The position numbers and the translations under genes were made by a program. Positions 38,117-40,367 of a stretch of DNA of 40,367 bases are shown here, piece by piece. Positions within the stretch are counted from its first letter, which is position 1; each line of letters begins with the position of its first letter. The stretch is from an uncultured Legionellales bacterium (GTDB lineage: Bacteria > Pseudomonadota > Gammaproteobacteria > Eutrophobiales > Eutrophobiaceae), in contig CAJWQR010000008.1 of assembly GCA_913045195.1 (NCBI GenBank), forward strand, positions 1-40,367. Reading direction: 5' to 3'. Under the pieces are notes generated by a model, which saw only the letters and a program-made list of their open reading frames with translations, did not search any database and was not told the origin of the DNA.

Positions 38117-38950
38117 ATGAGCACCTATGCAATAGGTGATGTCCAAGGCTGTTATTCGGAACTTCAAAACTTACTGAATGAAATTAATTTTGATGAAAGA
38201 AGAGATGAGCTTTGGTTTACAGGAGACCTTGTTAATAAAGGGCCAAAATCACTACAAACGCTACGTTTTATAAAAGCACTTGGAGTTAACGCAAAAAATA
38301 CTCTCGGTAATCATGATTTACATTTACTTGCCGTTGCAAAAAATATTCGGCCATTATCAAAAAAAGATACTATTCAAGAAATTTTAGCTGCTGATGATGT
38401 TAAAGAACTATTCGATTGGCTAAAGTCTCGTCCTTTATTAATAACTGATGACAATTTAAATTTTACCATGGTTCATGCAGGGTTACCTCCGCAATGGTCT
38501 TTAGAAAATGCAAAAGAATTTGCTAAAGAATGTGAATTAATTTTACAAGGTGAAAAAATAAATAAATTGTTACATGAAATGTATGGTGATACGCCAAATA
38601 TTTGGGTAAATTCATTACAAGATTATACTAAACAACGTTTTATTATTAATTGCTTCACACGCATTCGTTTTTGTAATGGCGATGGAATGCTTGATTTTGA
38701 TACAAAGGTTGCACCTGGAAAACAAAACGCCTCATTGATTCCATGGTACTCATTACCAAATCGAAAAACTAAAGATAACAAAATTATTTTTGGGCATTGG
38801 TCGACGATACACACCGGAAACGAAAATAATTTTAAACAATACAATGTATACCCTATAGATACTGGTTGCTTATGGGGCGGTAGTTTGACAGCAATGAGAT
38901 TAGAAGACGAAAAAGTATTTAGCGTCCCATCTGAACAACCAAAATTCTGA
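38117..38950 (+). CDS. apaH: Symmetrical bis(5'-nucleosyl)-tetraphosphatase ApaH
   Basis: ApaH splits Ap4A into two ADP and also removes Np4 caps from RNA in E. coli. It is a calcineurin-like metallophosphatase: YAIGDVQGCYSEL (Asp8), WFTGDLVNKGP and TLGNHDLHLLA give the three metal-binding blocks, and TMVHAGLPP and FGHWST the later histidines. Length 277 is typical (E. coli 280). It follows apaG by two bases and converges on folA with nine bases between. Confidence 0.97.
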   Translation: MSTYAIGDVQGCYSELQNLLNEINFDERRDELWFTGDLVNKGPKSLQTLRFIKALGVNAKNTLGNHDLHLLAVAKNIRPLSKKDTIQEILAADDVKELFDWLKSRPLLITDDNLNFTMVHAGLPPQWSLENAKEFAKECELILQGEKINKLLHEMYGDTPNIWVNSLQDYTKQRFIINCFTRIRFCNGDGMLDFDTKVAPGKQNASLIPWYSLPNRKTKDNKIIFGHWSTIHTGNENNFKQYNVYPIDTGCLWGGSLTAMRLEDEKVFSVPSEQPKF

Positions 38951-38959
38951 TCGTAAAAA

Positions 38960-39445
38960 TTATTTTCTTTCTAATACTGCAAAGCTATAGTCAAACTCAT
39001 TATTTTTGTCTGCATTAAAGCTTTCTCTCGATATCTCTCTCCACTGATTACTTTTATATTCAGGGAAAAATGTATCTCCATTGACGCTAGCATTAATTTC
39101 CGTGATATAGAGTTTGTCTGCTTTATCCAATGTTTGCGAATATAAAATAGCGCCGCCCATTACTACTAATTCCAATTGTTTTTCACAATATGAGTAAACC
39201 TCGTCTAATGTATTTTTTACTGTACAACCTTCAGCTGAATATTTCTTATCGTTTGTAAGGATTATATTTTCTCTGCCTGGCAATGGCTTGCCTATGGAAT
39301 CATGTGTTTTCCTACCCATGAGAATGGGCTTACCCATCGTTATTTTCTTAAAATTTTTTAGATCTGATGAAATATGCCATGGCAGAGCACCGCCTCTACC
39401 GATGACACGATTTCTATCCATAGCAACAATTATTGATAACTGCAT
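38960..39445 (-). CDS. folA: Dihydrofolate reductase FolA
   Basis: FolA regenerates tetrahydrofolate with NADPH after thymidylate synthesis. MDRNRVIGRGGALPWHIS begins the protein, the catalytic Asp28 lies in SSDLKNFKK, and the cofactor segments ILMGRKTHDSIG and VVMGGAILYSQ follow, with YITEINASVNGDTFFPEY near the end. Length 161 matches chromosomal enzymes (E. coli 159). It is 33 bases downstream of thyA on the same strand, a functional pair: ThyA makes dihydrofolate, FolA reduces it. Confidence 0.97.
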   Translation of the reverse strand: MQLSIIVAMDRNRVIGRGGALPWHISSDLKNFKKITMGKPILMGRKTHDSIGKPLPGRENIILTNDKKYSAEGCTVKNTLDEVYSYCEKQLELVVMGGAILYSQTLDKADKLYITEINASVNGDTFFPEYKSNQWREISRESFNADKNNEFDYSFAVLERK

Positions 39446-39478
39446 AGTAAGAAAATTAAAAAATTCATATAAAATTTA

Positions 39479-40270
39479 TTAAATAGCGATTGGTGCAGAA
39501 ATTTTTGAATGTGCCTGATAATTATTTAATTCGAAATGCTCATATCTAAATTTAAATATATCATCGGTATCTGTATTTATTCTCATTTGTGGCAATGCAA
39601 AGGGTTTCCGTTTCAATTGTTCATCAGCCTGATCTAAATGGTTTAGGTAAAGATGTGCATCACCAAAAGTATGAATAAATTCTCCCAAATTTAATTTAGT
39701 CACTTTAGCAATCATCATTAATAATAATGCATAAGAAGCGATATTAAATGGGACACCGAGAAATATATCAGCGCTCCGCTGATAAAGTTGACATGATAGT
39801 TTGCCGTCAGCAACATAAAACTGGAAAAGCGCATGACATGGGGCTAAAGCCATATTACTAATTTCACCAACATTCCATGCACTAACCATTAAGCGTCGAG
39901 ATTTGGGATTACATTTTATTTCTTCAATAACCTCAGAAATTTGATCTACTGTTTTATTTTTTGTTTTCCATGAACGCCATTGCGTCCCATAGACAGGCCC
40001 TAAATCACCGTCTTTATTTGCCCACTCATCCCAAATTGAAACGCCATTGTCATTTAAATATTTAATATTAGTGTCGCCCTGCAGAAACCAAAGTAATTCA
40101 AAAATAACCGACTTTAGGTGTACTTCTTTTGTGGTGACTAACGGGAAACCTTCATTTAAATCAAACCGCATTTGATAACCGAATACACTAAGCGTACCTG
40201 TACCAGTACGGTCTTCTTTTTTGATGCCTTCTGACTTAACATGGCGTAATAGTTCTAAATACTGTTTCAC
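39479..40270 (-). CDS. thyA: Thymidylate synthase ThyA
   Basis: ThyA methylates dUMP to dTMP using methylene-tetrahydrofolate. Catalytic Cys145 is in [30 protein letters not shown] binds phosphate, and [18 protein letters not shown] and [15 protein letters not shown] are family blocks. Length 263 equals the common short form (E. coli 264). It starts at GTG 40270. The gene order lgt-thyA-folA joins two arrangements known separately in enterics and Pseudomonas. Confidence 0.98.
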   Translation of the reverse strand: MKQYLELLRHVKSEGIKKEDRTGTGTLSVFGYQMRFDLNEGFPLVTTKEVHLKSVIFELLWFLQGDTNIKYLNDNGVSIWDEWANKDGDLGPVYGTQWRSWKTKNKTVDQISEVIEEIKCNPKSRRLMVSAWNVGEISNMALAPCHALFQFYVADGKLSCQLYQRSADIFLGVPFNIASYALLLMMIAKVTKLNLGEFIHTFGDAHLYLNHLDQADEQLKRKPFALPQMRINTDTDDIFKFRYEHFELNNYQAHSKISAPIAI

Positions 40271-40301
40271 TGTGACTCTTTATTTTTATAACTGCATCTA
40301 A

Positions 40302-40367
40302 TTAATCGTTAATTCGGTACGCCATTATGAAAAATATTGATCCGAATACTACCATGGGTATTGAAAG
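40302..40367 (-). CDS. lgt: Prolipoprotein diacylglyceryl transferase Lgt, 3' end only
   Basis: Only the last 21 codons are in the window. They read LSIPMVVFGSIFFIMAYR plus three residues and a stop; E. coli Lgt ends with LSIPMIVAGVIMMVWAYR plus a short tail, so the match is close. Lgt adds diacylglycerol to lipoprotein cysteines in the inner membrane. The gene lies 31 bases upstream of thyA, as lgt does in E. coli. Confidence 0.75.
   Translation of the reverse strand, partial: LSIPMVVFGSIFFIMAYRIND

Noticed and set aside
40327-40367. Plus-strand gene start (ATG at 40327) running off the window
   Set aside because: No ribosome site or recognisable sequence; the minus strand matches the Lgt C-terminus and sits in the conserved lgt-thyA order.

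Overview
The window looks like a piece of chromosome from an AT-rich gammaproteobacterium, probably a free-living aquatic one with a compact genome. The fabA-fabB pair, the lptD-surA-pdxA-rsmA and apaG-apaH blocks, and the carA-carB-greA-rlmE-ftsH-glmM and metG-apbC-dcd orders are all gammaproteobacterial; the last two resemble Pseudomonas. Genus cannot be set from the sequence alone. Gene density is very high: many genes overlap or are separated by a few bases, and only one stretch over 300 bp lacks a convincing gene. No rRNA, tRNA, CRISPR array, insertion sequence, phage gene or integrase was seen.

Layout. 1-277: 3' end of a YffB/ArsC-family gene (+). 292-9184 (-): carA-carB-greA-rlmE-ftsH-glmM, a pyrimidine/arginine precursor, transcription, ribosome, proteolysis and cell-wall block. 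9322-12560 (-): acs and ispG. 12688-16951 (+): fabA, fabB, an unknown secreted protein and a CPA1-type cation/proton antiporter. 16977-20769 (-): lexA, cysG, dcd, apbC. 20889-22857 (+): metG (short form) and yhbY. 23228-28581 (+): lptD-surA-pdxA-rsmA. 28685-30516 (+): TRAP permease genes dctQ-dctM without a binding-protein gene. 30560-37097 (-): aroE, a cNMP-binding/rhodanese fusion, two glnK-amtB pairs and a TorF-type outer membrane protein. 37427-38950 (+): ubiK, apaG, apaH. 38960-40367 (-): folA, thyA and the 3' end of lgt.

How parts work together. The most coherent accessory module is the nitrogen block (32666-37334). It has two PII/ammonium-channel pairs, an outer membrane protein at the head of one, a good NtrC-like palindrome and sigma-54-like elements in front of both transcription units, and hairpin terminators between units. 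The block and its neighbours (TRAP genes, aroE) sit between rsmA and apaG, which are adjacent in many gammaproteobacteria, so an ancestral lptD-to-folA cluster appears to have been opened here.

Part 2 in short. I did not find a new defence or mobile system; most genes are housekeeping. The best candidates for something under-described are: (a) glmM, whose reading frame has no ATG/GTG/TTG at the proper place and seems to start at ATT; (b) a terminator-like hairpin between a good promoter and carA; (c) a lexA promoter carrying a repeated GTTCTCT/GTACTCT element instead of the CTGT-N8-ACAG box, matched by a LexA with an unusual recognition helix; (d) the two-CNB plus rhodanese fusion next to ammonium transport genes; (e) the NtrC/sigma-54 architecture of the torF-glnK-amtB unit with an internal terminator.
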